From assembly GCA_027972325.1 (NCBI GenBank), contig JAPMOS010000211.1:1-50804 (forward strand): a stretch of DNA of 50,804 nt, given 5' to 3'. The DNA is from Paratrimastix pyriformis. Taxonomy: Eukaryota; Preaxostyla; Paratrimastigidae. A model generated the notes under the pieces. It had not been told where the DNA came from. It worked only from the letters and a program-made list of their open reading frames with translations, and ran no database searches. Below, piece by piece: positions 1 through 11,390 of this stretch. The translations under genes and the position numbers were made by a program. Position 1 is the first letter of the stretch; each line of letters starts with the position of its first letter.

Positions 1-330
1 TGAATGGCTCTTTCTTGTTTTGAACCTATCACAATCTCTAATGAACTGAACTTAGGCATCTTGACATTACCTACCTTGACAATGCTTGCATCATCTTCTT
101 TTACTTCAGGTGGCAAAAACAACTTGCTTCTGTTCAATTTGCTCATCTTCTTCAACCTTTGCCCTTCTCTTCCTTTCACTTTCTTATCTTTCTTCTCCTT
201 CTTCTCCGGAACCTTCTCTTCTTCTCTTTTGGTGAGCACATTTATGCTTCTTAAGCCACTTCTCACTCTTATATTCTTTCCACACTCAGGGCACTTATAT
301 ACTTTAACCTGACTGATTCAGACGACATTT
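1..330 (-). pseudogene. PLV packaging ATPase gene, N-terminal part (left copy)
   Basis: Read on the minus strand, this matches the start of the right-copy gene at 49579. It has a CxxC...H..C zinc-finger-like segment (CPECGKNIRVR) followed by a Lys/Glu-rich stretch. The ATPase core would lie beyond position 1. It is divergently arranged with the acidic protein gene starting at 396, exactly as in the right copy. Identification rests on homology to the right copy, where a Walker B motif follows. It is part of a broken element. Confidence 0.55.
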
Positions 331-380
331 TTTAATTGTAACTATAATCTATATAGAAAAAATATTTTGTGTGTGAACTG

Positions 381-396
381 TATTAGTTAACTAATA
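381..396. promoter_or_regulatory. Palindrome in PLV divergent promoter (left)
   Basis: TATTAGTTAACTAATA is a perfect 16-bp palindrome overlapping the start codon at 396, between two divergently read PLV genes. The right copy keeps an 18-bp version at 49511-49528. Conservation in both copies suggests a regulatory site, but function is inferred from position only. Confidence 0.45.
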
Positions 397-1412
397 TGTC
401 TGACAGTGCATCTGAATCTGATGAGGATTTACAGTCTTTTGTCTCATCGAGTGAAATATCTATACCTTACGGAGATGATGAAAATAGTGAAGATTCTCAA
501 AGTGCCAATGATGACGCCTCAACTGAATCAAATACTGATACTGATGAGTCTGATGATGACTCAAAGATGAGTCTAAAGAAGAGCCTAAAAGAAAAATCGT
601 CGGATGAACTGATTGATAATATGGACTTCCTTCTTCGTAAACCAACTACACAATGAAATACCTGATGGTAAAATTGTGTTCAAGACAAAGGAACAAGTCG
701 AAACTGAGCAAAACTAATGCAACAGGCTGTAGAAGAATTTGAACAACAACAGGAACAAGCAAAACAAGCACTCAAAGCTCGTCCAAGAGCACCTCGCGCA
801 ATTCATTTCCAAAGCCTCCAAAGAAACCTAAGAAGGCAAAGATATCACTCAAACGTGAAAACGATATCAATGAGCTGCTCGTACTGACTAATCAACTCGG
901 TATGGACCAGGAAAAATACAATGTGGCATTCTTCGCTGCAATGTCTGATGATGAACTGATGCAATTCAAAATTGACCTCTTTAAAGTTGTCGATGCTAAA
1001 ATGGATGAATCCTTTCACAGTAGCAAACATGTAACTGAAATGCTGCTAAAGACCGCTGATATAACTGAAAAGATCATGCCTAAATACCTTCATGGTTATC
1101 GTGACTCATTGGAATGTTCTCAGAGGAGATTCAAAATGCCTCGATGAAATGATTAAGAATGGTGATATGGAAGGCTTATTAAAGTCTAAGATGATGCAAC
1201 CTAAGTACCAATTAATGATGATTCTCGGTGGCAATTTACTCGGACAAGTGAGTTCTAACATAAAAGCAACCAAGTCTGTTGTGGTTAAAGCAAAGAAACC
1301 CTCGACACAGTCAAAAAAACTCACCCGCGTCACAAACTGTATTACCACGTTCGGCTACATCGGAATCGGATGTCTTCTTCTAATCACCACTAAGTATGTC
1401 TTCTTCTCCTAA
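396..1412 (+). pseudogene. PLV acidic coiled-coil membrane protein (left copy)
   Basis: The product begins with a Ser/Asp/Glu-rich acidic segment (MSDSASESDEDLQSF), then has a Gln/Glu-rich likely coiled coil, a Lys/Pro/Arg basic stretch, a helical middle region, and a hydrophobic C-terminus (TFGYIGIGCLLLITTKYVFF) that looks like one membrane segment. I do not recognise the family. A single C-terminal membrane anchor with an acidic N-terminus would suit a virion or membrane-associated protein. The right-copy homologue is at 48503-49512, and by eye about 6 percent of bases differ in a sampled part. It is broken in this copy. Confidence 0.6.
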
Positions 1413-1440
1413 TTCTTATTTGTCCCTAATTTTTTTATCC

Positions 1441-1865
1441 ATGAATAGTATTAAATCATCCATGGCTACATCTGACAGTAAATCTGCAATTGACCTAAAA
1501 GACATCACCATCAAATCAATCAGTGGTGTCTCATTGTATTGGCTTATCACTAAAACTCTGTCACTGCGGGTGATTATGCTGACTATCTAAATGTCGGGCT
1601 GGCTGGAGCTGGTGGACTTACAATTGTGGCTCCTATTCTACAAAATCTCCTCGATGGAAGAGACCTGATGGCTGGATTATCATTCGACTCAACCATGCTA
1701 AAGAATGCTCTCGTCGATGGTGGCATGTCAATGGCTGTGTATCTGGCTCTTCGTTTTGCATTCGGTTCAAAACTTGATGTGAGTCTGCTCAATCGTTATG
1801 TAGGTGTAATTTGCTCTGTAATTGGCGGTGACATGATTCGTCCTTACATCCTCTCTAAGCTATAA
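1441..1865 (+). pseudogene. PLV small membrane protein (left copy)
   Basis: This gene lies just downstream of the acidic protein gene on the same strand. The product has hydrophobic, glycine-rich helices (SGVSLYWLITKTLSL, GGDMIRPYILSKL) and is predicted to be an integral membrane protein of about 140 residues. I do not recognise the family. The homologue is at 48050-48475. Its position between the acidic protein and the fibre is conserved in both copies, which supports a real gene in the parent virus. It is broken here. Confidence 0.5.
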
Positions 1866-1927
1866 ACTTATCGTCAATCAACACCTTAATCTTTTCATGT
1901 TTTGTATTTTCTATTGCGGTTATATAG

Positions 1928-4892
1928 ATGGAACCACAAAGAAAGTCATCTTTACTGACAGAATCTCTCGCTAACACTTTTGGTTACGATAGAGTAGCTG
2001 TCGAAACTCAGAACGAAAATCCTCTTGAACTTAGATGTGATGCTGTATTAGAAAGATGTAACTATTGATGGAGAAACAGTGTTAGGAAACAATCTTACAA
2101 TCAATGGCGGCACTCATACAGTCAATGGTGAAACTACGTTTAATGGACTTGTCAAATTCAATAGTGATGTCATTTTGCCTTCTGCTCCTATTCCTGACAT
2201 GTCAATTGGACAACTGTCTAATGTGGATGTGTCAACTGGACTTGTCGATAAACAAACACTACTTTATGACGCTTCCACAATGCTGGAAGAATTCAACTGC
2301 AAATGAATCAACCACTGCTAAATACAATACCATCACAGAAATGTCTGCCGGTAATGGCACTTCAGTTAATAATGTTCTTCTGGCTTCTGGAAAAATCACC
2401 GCAACTAATGCACAAATCACCTCTTTTACCACCGCTGGATTGGTTCATTGTGACGCCTCTGGAAATATGTCATCATCAACTTTGATAAATTCTGATATTA
2501 CTGATGGCACAATTAATGATTCTAAACTTAACACTATTAGCACCGCTGGAAAAATAGCTAACTCTGCTACAACTGCTACTGATGCAAGTTCTGCCTCCAC
2601 TATTGTTCTTAGAAATGCAAGTGGTGACACTAAAGTAAACAATCTCTCTGCAAACACTGTATTAGCAAACTCTGTCAAATCAGTGACTTCTGGAAACTTA
2701 GACATTCAATCAAATGGTAATGTAAACATTGATATTGATAATGACAATAATGAAACGGGCAAAAACTTCACTGTAACTACAAACAATGGCGCCTCTACAT
2801 TGTTCCAAGTGAATGATGCTGGAAAAATTATCATTCCTACAATGGCTTCTGCTAATATAGTTCATTCCACTGCAACTGGTGAATTGGCTGTATCTAAAAT
2901 CATATCGACTGATATCGTTGATGGAGCTGTGACTGATGCAAAAATAGCCTCTTTATCTATTCCTAATGCGCCTTCAACAATTGTGCAACGTGATGCTAAT
3001 AGCAAAATATACTGTGCTACTGTGGTAGCTGATAAAGTGGCTCCTACTGGTGCAACATTGAGTGTTCCTGCTGCTATCTCATGCAATTCTATCACTTCTG
3101 GTGCTGTTCTATGCACTGGAACTCTAAAGACTACAATAACAGATGCTCCAATCCTCGGAACTGACTCATCTGGATATGTTGTAACTGGTGCTTTTCCACT
3201 CGCTGTAACGGCTAATTCAATAACAACTACTGGTGGCAACTTAATCATAAACAATCCAATAGCTGTTGACAACATAATTCCTCTTAATACTTCTCTCAAA
3301 ATAGGTAACTTCACAGTAAATTCCACTGACACCACATTCGAAAATGCTGATAACACTACCTTCACTATTAAGTCAAAGGCAACATCAAATACAATAGTGA
3401 TTACAATGCTAATGACACTTCTCCAAATCATACATTCACTATTGGCGCAACTGACATGCTTTCTATATATTCCAATAAAGTTAAGACTGCATTTCCATTT
3501 GAATGTCCATTTATTGGCTCAAACACTGGCTCTCTCAAAATATCAATGTATCCTTATGGTAACACAAACTGGGGCATTTATCAAGCAAGCTCTGGTGCAA
3601 ATGCTGACTTCTCTGGTACTGGTTCTGCATGCGCCGGCTTTGATATGAACAATGCAATTCGATTCCGTGTCTATGACAGTTCTTCAACTGGAATAATCTT
3701 CGAAAACTCAAACAATGTATGCAACTTCTCTGCAAATGCTAACACTGGTACTTTCTGGACTCGTGGACTGCTGACGGCTGGTGGAAATTTGGCAAGCCCT
3801 AAAATCAGTTCACCTGCTTCTTCCGCAAATCTCGGGCTTAGAATTGGTTTCAATGGAACTGTTGATAACGCCTGGGGCGCTTACATGTCTGCAACCACTT
3901 CATTTGACAATTCAACTGCATGCGTTGGAAATGATTTCTCTGGTCAAGCACTTCGACTTCGTGCATATAACAATGCTAACTGCGGTATGATATTCGAAAA
4001 TAGTGACAATGTCATGAACCTCTCATGCAATGCAAACAGTGGTAATCTTTGGCTACGTGGCATGGCAACACTGAATGGTGGCTTAAAACTACCTAACAAC
4101 ACCTCCGGATATCTATATAGTGATGCAAATGGTAATATCACCGCAACTACTGTAACTTCCACTTCTGCTCAGTCTCTCGCTGCTAATAGTGGCTCTTCCA
4201 CTAATATCTCATCGAATAATAATCTTATTAACATTTCTGGTGATACTACAAGTTCATACTTTAATGCAAATAACGCTAACTTTGGAGTTGTTTTTAATGT
4301 TGGAGGGGCTAATGTGATTAACTTTGGTAAGACTCGTGTGACTTCACCTGTCATATTAGCTACTGCTCAATCAACTGGTGATTCTCTGCAAATGTACATC
4401 GATACTACTGGAAAAATACATGTTCCTACATCCTCAATTCGATACAAGGAAAACGTAATGGATATGGCTGATACGTCATATTTATATAAGTTACGTCCCG
4501 TCAATTTCAATTACAAGGCTGATGATAAAAAGGTCAAATGTTATGGTCTTATAGCTGAAGAATGTGTTGATGTATGTCCTGATTTAGTATATTACAAGGA
4601 TGGCGCTGTTGAAGGTATTCGACAAGATCGTTTGCCTTTCATGATGCTCAATGAGATGAAAAAACTAAAGGCAGATTGCGATTCACTCACTGATGAAAAC
4701 ACATTATTAAAAGCTCAAATTGAAACACTGAAAACTGCTGTAGCGGAAATCAGACAGATGATTTCTGTTACGTTCGAAACTACTCAACCTTCTTCAATTG
4801 ATAATGGTAAAATGGCATTCTATCTCGCTGATGACTCAACACTGAAGGCTACATGGAAGATAAACAATGTACGACAAGCTACCAATATTTAA
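1928..4892 (+). pseudogene. PLV fibre-like protein with S74-type C-terminus (left copy)
   Basis: This is the homologue of the 990-residue ORF at 45015-47987. It is a long low-complexity beta-rich protein, rich in Thr, Ser, Asn and Gly with repeated short strands, as in viral fibres. The C-terminal part (about 4430-4890) contains SIRYKENV, YLYKLRPVNFNYK and YGLIAEE, the signature of the peptidase S74 intramolecular chaperone found in phage and viral tail spikes. A coiled coil follows (LTDENTLLKAQIETLKTAV). Known S74 domains trimerise the fibre and then cleave themselves off. The reading frame ends convergently against the ssDNA-binding-like gene. It is broken in this copy. Confidence 0.75.
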
Positions 4893-5562
4893 GCAAAAAG
4901 AGACTTTGAATTGTCTGCTTTCTTCTTCCCTTCTTTCACTATAAGTAGTTGTTTGCATGAGGCTGAGATTCCATAATGCTGCTTATCATCAACCCATACT
5001 TTAAGTTGGACTATCATTTTAACTGTGCTCCCTGGATTGACGGCTTTCCGTAAATCCTCGTTTGTTTGTATTGTTGTGTCCTGTTTTACCTCACCATCTT
5101 CATCTTTTCGGAAGACACTCGGATACAGTGTATCTGCATATCCAACTGCTACTTTATAGTAGCTCGGAAACTTGTCATTATCACTCGTCTTGGCAAATGA
5201 TTTGTATTGAAATTCATCTGGTTTGCCTTCTTCAAAAGTACCATTCACAATGCTTTCCACATTGTTTTGACAGTACTTCTCGAGCTTGTCTATCATCTTC
5301 TTAAAGTCATCGCCTACATTCTCAACTGGTAACCTGATGGTTTTAGTGTTCTCGTAAAAGTTCACTCCATAAGGTCCTAAGTCGATTTGTGGCGTCTGAA
5401 CTAGAGGTTACTACCATTATGTTCAATGTGACACATCTTCATTGTCTTCTCTTGCTTCCTGGACGATTCAGATAAGGCTTCAATTGACAGCTTCTTAACT
5501 GTGAAATCGTTCGGAATGATCACAACTGGCATATCAGACTCAACAGATTGCTTGCTTGACAT
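4889..5562 (-). pseudogene. PLV putative ssDNA-binding protein (left copy)
   Basis: On the minus strand this is nearly identical to the intact 224-residue ORF at 44344-45018; in a long sampled stretch I saw about one difference. See that entry for function. The 3' end overlaps the convergent fibre gene by a few bases, as in the right copy. This copy is broken. Confidence 0.65.
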
Positions 5563-6461
5563 TACTGGTTATTATATACTAACTATAGATAATAATTTTT
5601 CTTAAAATACCTTTACTGATTCAGTGATTATAATGAGTGCGCATTCTGATGAGATATTCCTCATTATATCGTCAGTAGCTCATCAAAATTGCGCTTTATT
5701 AGCCTTATAGCTCAAATGATGAAACGCTGTTTTTTATCTCTTTGAAATAGAAGGTAAATCTGATTGATTTCTCTTTCAATTCATGTCAAAGCTGAGTAAA
5801 TTTTCGCTTTAAAGGGCTCGGTGCTGAAATCAAATTTCATATTGTTTTATCATTTTGTCATACTTTTCCATTTTCTTAGAATCAATTATTTGAGCTGATT
5901 CAATCAAAAAGAATGCATCATTTACTTAAGATTGATGCATTATTTAATGATCACTTTTGAAAAGCACTTTTGTCACAATTTTATTTTGAATGAAGAGATA
6001 AGCTGTTTCTGATTGAATTCTCTTTCGTTTGATGCTTAAGATGATTGAATTGTTTGATTTGACAAAAATGGCAAAATAATTTCTGGGACAAAAATGGAAA
6101 AAATTGAAAATGCATGGAGAATTCGCTTTTTGCCTCTAATTTCGTTTGTAGCTCGAATGAATTGATGCTTAAATCATTCCAAGCTGATTAAAATAAAATG
6201 CTCGTTTTACTTAAAAAACATTGAGAAAAAAGATTTTGCTCTGAAGAATTCGATTTTTGCCTCAAATAACGTTTGTAGCTCGAGAAAATTAATGCTTAAA
6301 TCATTCAAAGCTGATAAAATAAAATGCTCCTTTTCAATAAAATATAATGAGAAAAAAAGATTTTGTTCTGAAGAAATCGATTTTTGCCTCAAATAACAAC
6401 GCAAGCGTAAAAAATTGTGTGTGAAAATCGCTTGTCTCAGAACTCTCCTTTTATAACTACT
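5563..6461. other. PLV terminal non-coding block (left)
   Basis: This is a very AT-rich stretch with no credible ORF, equivalent to 43442-44343 in the right copy. It holds repeated short words such as AATGATGCATT and GCTCAAATGATGAA. Near the end is a tandem repeat with 127-bp period (units at 6119, 6246 and a partial unit at 6373). I interpret it as the terminal repeat region of the virus. Whether a matching inverted copy exists at the other terminus cannot be seen. Confidence 0.6.
6119..6397. repeat. 127-bp tandem repeat at PLV terminus (left)
   Basis: Two full units and one partial unit each begin GAATTCG or GAAATCG followed by TTTTTGCCTC. Starts at 6119, 6246 and 6373 give an exact 127-bp period. 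The units share the words GTAGCTCGA, TGCTTAAATCATT and AAAATGCTC. The right copy has the same period. Confidence 0.8.
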
Positions 6462-7581
6462 CAAGAACTCGACGACCTGTGATGGGTTGGGGTCTGTCTT
6501 CTCCCAGTTCACAGTTAACCCCAGCTGGTGGAGAAAATACATCGCTGCTATCGTGTCCCTGCGTGCCTTCTGTGGGGACTGGGCCATGAAGAGAAGGTCG
6601 TCCAGGTAGAAGACTACCTGGACGCCTGCTGCCCGCATCACTCTCACCGCCTGTTTGATCAGTTTGGTGAACGAGCGTGGGGCCACTGAGAGGCCGAACG
6701 GGAGTGCCGTCCACTGGAGTTCCCTCCCCTCCCAGCTGAAACACAGGTACGGGATGAGGTGTGGTGCCACTCCCATGTGCAGGTAAGCGTTCGAAAGATC
6801 GACTTTCGTGAAGAACGTGCCCTGAGGGGCTAGTGGGAAGGCTGTCCCCAGCCCCTCCATCTTGAAATGGGGGCAATCGATCCGCCTGTTTAGTGCGGAC
6901 ACCGCCTGTTTAGTGCGGACAAGTCGATCACCACCCTCCATTTCAAGGAATGGGGCTTGGGGACGCCGAAGATCGGACTCTCCCACAACAATTTGGTACC
7001 ACACTCCTGCACTGCCCCGAGCGTTCCATACTCGCTCAAGACTGCCGAGACCTCCCTCTGCTCTCTGGTCCAAAATAGTGGACTCCGGCGAGCCAGCTGC
7101 TGGTCCCCGTTTCCAGTGTCCTTCCAGAACCTGCTATAAGAGGGGCTCGGCTTTCTGGGCTCTGCAGTGGTGCGGTGCATCCCACCGTTTTCTGGGAGTT
7201 CTGGGGCTCCTCGGTCTTGCTGGTTTGGCCCATTCTCGGGCGGCGCGACGGGATGCGCACTGGCGCAATCGGTGGGTCCCCCAACCAATGCCAGGTCAGA
7301 CCCTCTTCCACCCAACTCTTCACCTCGAGTGGTAGTGGTAGGCTCAGCCAACGTGAGCGGTGTGGTTCGCGGTTCACTCGGCCCGCCAGAGGGCCCACCA
7401 ATGGCGATCGCCTTTGAAATGAGGTCTGGATTTGTTTCACTGTGAGGTTTTTCATTTCTCCCCACTGGACAAAATTCTAGGTCATGGACCTCCAAGACTT
7501 GGGTCTTTGCGGACTGGGCCTCACGGCCATTCTCGACTTCAGCGAATGCAATTGCGGCTTGCCTCTGTTCACTCTCTGCTT
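6462..7581 (-). mobile_element. DIRS-like retroelement A, RT part (fossil)
   Basis: On the minus strand this carries a DIRS/Ngaro-type reverse transcriptase. Visible motifs are VVIDLSALN, VDLSNAYLHM, ALPFGLSVAPRSFTK and the catalytic FYLDDLLF. The upstream part resembles the same region in element B (PSYS..., PIFGVPKPH). The element is cut at its 3' side by the left PLV copy (end 6461) and at its 5' side by element B (start 7582). Its ORF1 resumes at 13332-14450. It is a broken fossil. Confidence 0.75.
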
Positions 7582-7716
7582 CTTCCTGTAAGTATTAGGA
7601 AGAAGGGATCCTACTGTCGAGGAGATGGGACTGGTGCTCCAGTGAACGTCTTCGTGTTCCCCCCGACAACGAAAGAAATAATGAAAACCAAAAATAGCCA
7701 TACACACCCCGGTTTT
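7582..7716 (+). repeat. DIRS B 5' inverted terminal repeat and extension
   Basis: About 7629-7716 is the inverse of 13226-13312. The outer 7582-7650 is the inverse of the left half of the internal complementary region at 12396-12460. Both matches looked exact on inspection. Confidence 0.85.
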
Positions 7717-7793
7717 TCGTCGCACCCCCGAAAGCGAACGCAAAAATCAACAAGCATCTATTTGAATTTCATCTTTACTGTTACGTCTTTACA

Positions 7794-9413
7794 ATGGCAG
7801 AAGCAGCAGCAGCAGCAGCACCAGCAGCACCTGGGCCTGACCCCCCAGTCCCTGCGAAGGCGGACAGACCAGAATTCTTGCCGACGCCAACTCTTCCTGC
7901 AGCCTTCTGGACCTCGGAGGACTCGGATCCAATCGTTGATGTGACCAACCCTGAGGTCCTCTCATTCGCTGAGGCGTCCCGCAGAGATGCGGACCCGTTG
8001 GCAGTGCTGGGTGAAGGTGACCAAGCCGACCAAGCTCGCGCTCTGTTGCGCGATCTCGTGCCCCTGTCATTTGTGGCCCTGCAGCACCACGCGGTGGAAG
8101 AGAAAGAAAGGAATTATGTGAAGTCCCTCTTGAAGAAGTTCCCTCCCCTCCGTGTCACGGGCAAGCCCAAGATCCTGGCCCCACCCCCCAAGAACACGCT
8201 GCGCCGGGGTGGTGACCCCACGGACCTGCTGTCTGCGGACTCCAAGCTCGTCTCGATCCTCGACACCGCCCAGCTGACCGCGCGGGCCCTTGGCTACGGC
8301 TTTGTGGGCACCTTCGGGGCCACCGAGGCGGAGGAGTTGTTGAACGAGGCCCAGCTGCGGGCGTCGTTGAAGGCCACGCAACTGGGCCTCAACCTGATCA
8401 TCGAGCAGCTCTCTGACCTGCGGCGGGCCTCCCTCGAGCCTCATCTCGATGCCGCGCAGCTGCTGGCGCACGCGCTACGCCAAGGGTCGGCGTCCCGACG
8501 GGAGCTGCTGGCCAAGCCGCTCTCGACTTCGTCGGCTGCAGCCGCTGCAGGTGGTGGTGGTGAGGAAGACGCCGACGAGGGCGAGGCGGACCCGGGAAGT
8601 GCCGCGCTTCCCAAGATGGAGTCTGAGGACCTCTTCGGTCCTTCGGAGATCCGGGGTCTGTCCTCCCACCCACTCCCGTCCAGCGGGCATGGCCGGTTGG
8701 CGGGTATGCTGGCACAGAGGTTTGCCAAGAGACCGGCATCACGTGATGATCGTGGTGAAAAAGTTCAAACAGACCGGTTGAAAGTGTCAGGGAGCTTGGG
8801 CATCCCGCTAGTCCCGATGGACCCCCCAACAGTGGAGGCAGTGCCCTGTGGAGTCCACGACCGTGAATTCATTGAATCTCATGGGGATGAAAAAGTTCAA
8901 ACAGACGAGTCGGTCATTGGAAGACACTCCATAATCACCGCTGACCCTCCAGCGATGGCAAAAAGGGTTGAGACAGAGTCCTATGGGGACCAGTCCATGG
9001 AATTGATTGAATGCAACGTGGGCAAAGGTCAGTCAGACCTGGAACCGGGCAAGAGTGTCGCCCATAAGCACAACCTCATGGAAGACCCAGAGCCGAGAAA
9101 GAGGGCTAGGCCTTCGGCCGTGATTTCATTGCATTCCAGCCCGCGGGCATCAGCACCGAGCCAGGAACCGGAAATGAACCCTGACGTTCACAACCTCGAA
9201 TTTTTTCTTGCTGGGGAAGTCAGGGAATTGGTCGGTGAAAAGACTGCAAACCGAATTCCAGAGGAGGGCTCCATTGATCGGACCACTGGCCGGCAGGATC
9301 AACAGGGACCCGCACAGAGCCTTGTGGCTCTCACTGGACCTCCCGGAGGAGGTCAGGGGAATGGATTGCGGGCGGCCTGTCCTGGCATTGGGTCGCCGAT
9401 CAGGCGCCGATGA
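7794..9413 (+). CDS. DIRS B ORF1, gag-like protein (539 aa)
   Basis: The ATG at 7794 follows the 5' repeat. The product starts with an alanine run, then a conserved helical region (residues about 40-240, including FLPTPTLPAAFW, PLSFVALQHHAVEEKE and RRASLEPHLDAAQLLAHALR). This region recurs in element A on the minus strand (13332-14450), which shows it is a real family ORF. The C-terminal third is of lower complexity. No nucleic-acid finger is visible. By position and family it is the putative structural (gag-like) protein of DIRS elements. The 3' end overlaps the start of the RT region. Confidence 0.7.
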   Translation: MAEAAAAAAPAAPGPDPPVPAKADRPEFLPTPTLPAAFWTSEDSDPIVDVTNPEVLSFAEASRRDADPLAVLGEGDQADQARALLRDLVPLSFVALQHHAVEEKERNYVKSLLKKFPPLRVTGKPKILAPPPKNTLRRGGDPTDLLSADSKLVSILDTAQLTARALGYGFVGTFGATEAEELLNEAQLRASLKATQLGLNLIIEQLSDLRRASLEPHLDAAQLLAHALRQGSASRRELLAKPLSTSSAAAAAGGGGEEDADEGEADPGSAALPKMESEDLFGPSEIRGLSSHPLPSSGHGRLAGMLAQRFAKRPASRDDRGEKVQTDRLKVSGSLGIPLVPMDPPTVEAVPCGVHDREFIESHGDEKVQTDESVIGRHSIITADPPAMAKRVETESYGDQSMELIECNVGKGQSDLEPGKSVAHKHNLMEDPEPRKRARPSAVISLHSSPRASAPSQEPEMNPDVHNLEFFLAGEVRELVGEKTANRIPEEGSIDRTTGRQDQQGPAQSLVALTGPPGGGQGNGLRAACPGIGSPIRRR

Positions 9414-11390
9414 GCGCAGTGAGGATCCCAAACAGGCACTCCCGGAAGAGTCAGGTGGAAATGGCGCAAGGAGCGCCGCAGGAAACACCACAGAAAATCC
9501 TTCCAAACCGAGCCCCTCTTATAGCACAGTTTCTACGGGAAGCGCACAGTGCTCAGAGGGCCGAGACACTATGCTCCAAAAATCTGGAAGTCCAAAAAGT
9601 CTCGGAAGTCTTAGAACAGTACAGAGAGCTGAGGGCCATCCAAACGTCTGGTACCGGGTCGAGGTGGTGGGTGTCACCGATATTCGGGGGTCCCAAAACC
9701 ACACTCAGACAAATGGAGATGTGTGATCGATCTCAGTGCACTCAACAAGAGGATAGTCACACAGCACTTCAAAATGGAGAACCTTACCACGGTCTTCCCC
9801 CCTTGCGCCGAGGGGGACCTGGTTTGCGAAGGTGGACTTGTCGAACGCCTACCTCCATGTCGCGGTAGCCCCGCTTCATCCCGTACCTGGGGTTCGAGTG
9901 GGAGGGGAGCAGCTGGAGTGGGCGGCGATGCCCTTCGGCCTGTCGGTCTCGCCGCGCTCATTCACAAAGATTGTCAAACAGGCAGTCCGGGTCATGCGTG
10001 CCCGGGGCGTCCAGGTAGTCTTCTACCTGGACGACCTGTTATTCCTCGCGGCGGACCCGCACACGCTGAGACGGGACATCGTGGCCTCAATGTTCTTCCT
10101 GCACCGCCTGGGGCTAACGATCAATTGGGAGAAGTCGGACCCAGTCCCAAAGCAGCAGCAGACCTTCTTGGGGTTCGTGCTGGACTCGAGCGACCAGACG
10201 GTACGCATCCCAGCGGAGAAGCTGGAGGGATCAAGCACTTGTGTGCGTCACTCCTGAAGAAGGACAGACTGAGGACCCGAGCCCTGGCTCACGTCATCGG
10301 CAAGCTGGCGTCCCTCCGTCCCGCGGTGGAAGCGGCTCACCTGCACATCAGGGCTCTGGACCTGGCCAAGTCGCGGGCAGTCCGGGCGCAGGGCTGGGGG
10401 GGCATGGCCTCTCTCGACGAACCAGCCAAGGAGGACCTGCGGTGGTGGGTCATGGTACCCCCGGAGCAGTGTCAGAGGTGCTGGCAGGAGACCACACCCA
10501 CTTGGGAACTGACCACGGACGCAAGCGCGTTTGCGTGGGGAGCCACCCTGAACAGGCTGGCACAGGCACCCTCCCAGCGCTACCCCCATCAAGGCGCGGG
10601 AGATCTGGGAGAAGGACTTCCTGGAGACACAGACCTTCGCTTCGGTCAACAGACTCGAGCTGGAGGCGGGAATCAGAGCGGTCACACTCCTGCACCCACA
10701 CATACAGAACCAGACGGTGAGATGGAGGTCAGACAACCAGGTGGTGGTTGCCTGCGTCGCGAAGTGGAAGGGGAAGAGCCCCGACATGCACGAGGGCGTC
10801 CTCAAGCTCATGCTGTTGTGTCAGCGGTGGCACATCACGCTGGCACCGGAGTACCTCCCCGGGGAGGAGAACACGATAGCAGACCAGTTGTCCCGCGTGG
10901 CGGAGAAGGAAGACTGGATGTTGAACCCCAGGCTCTTCGGCCTGGTGACTCGCTGCGGTTCCGTCCCATGGTGGACGGGTTCGCCTCGGCACGAAACCAC
11001 CTCCTGCCCGTCTGGTGGTCATGGGTCATGGAACCCGGCTGCGCCGCGGTGGACTTCTTCCACCAGGCCCTTCGGGGGATCACCTTGTGGTTGAACCCGC
11101 CGTTCTCCATGATCGGGAGAGTACTCGCCTCCCTGCGGGAGCAGAAGGCAGAGGCGTTAGTGGTGGTGCCGGAGTGGGAGACGGCCCCATGGTGGCCGAT
11201 GGCTCAGTCCATGCAGATCAGCCCCCCGCTGGCACTCCCGAGGAGCCCATCCCTCTTTCTTCCGGGACGGACCAGGAATCTGACACCGGTGGGTCCACCG
11301 CACTGGCAGTCCCGGGTCTTACGTGAGCGGGGAGCTCGCGATGGTAGCAGCGGCGAGACAGCGGTGGGGAGAGGCTTCCCGGCTCGACCT
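9410..11390 (+). pseudogene. DIRS B reverse transcriptase, RNase H and Dam-like methyltransferase
   Basis: Motifs in order are an RT segment with MIDLSALNK and DLSNAYLHVAV, then MPFGLSVSPRSFTK, the catalytic VFYLDDLLF near 10021, and NWEKSDPVPKQQQTFLGF. The RNase H region shows LTTDASAFAWGATLN. At about 10960-11210 there is MVDGFASARNHLLP, WSWVMEPGC and the NPPF motif (LWLNPPFSMI), followed by ALVVVPEW and APWWP. This matches the methyltransferase-like domain known in DIRS elements. The region is broken in this copy, so it is given as one remnant. Confidence 0.75.

Larger units (their letters stand above)
1..6461 (-). mobile_element. Polinton-like virus copy, left (partial, decayed)
   Basis: This AT-rich segment is the reverse complement of the right copy at 43442 onward. 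It carries, from the window edge inward, the start of the ATPase/zinc-finger gene, the acidic coiled-coil protein, the small membrane protein, the fibre and the ssDNA-binding-like protein, then a non-coding terminus. The inner terminus reads AGTAGTTATAAAAGG (reverse complement, ending at 6461), and the same string starts the other copy. An end beginning with AG fits the Polinton/Maverick family. The outer part lies beyond the window. It interrupts the RT of a DIRS-like element. It is a broken fossil with roughly a dozen breaks. By-eye divergence from the right copy is small near the inner end and several percent farther out, so both are fairly young. Confidence 0.8.

Noticed and set aside
8398-8829. 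Minus-strand ORFs opposite the DIRS B gag-like gene
   Set aside because: They are shadows created by GC-rich third codon positions of the plus-strand gene.
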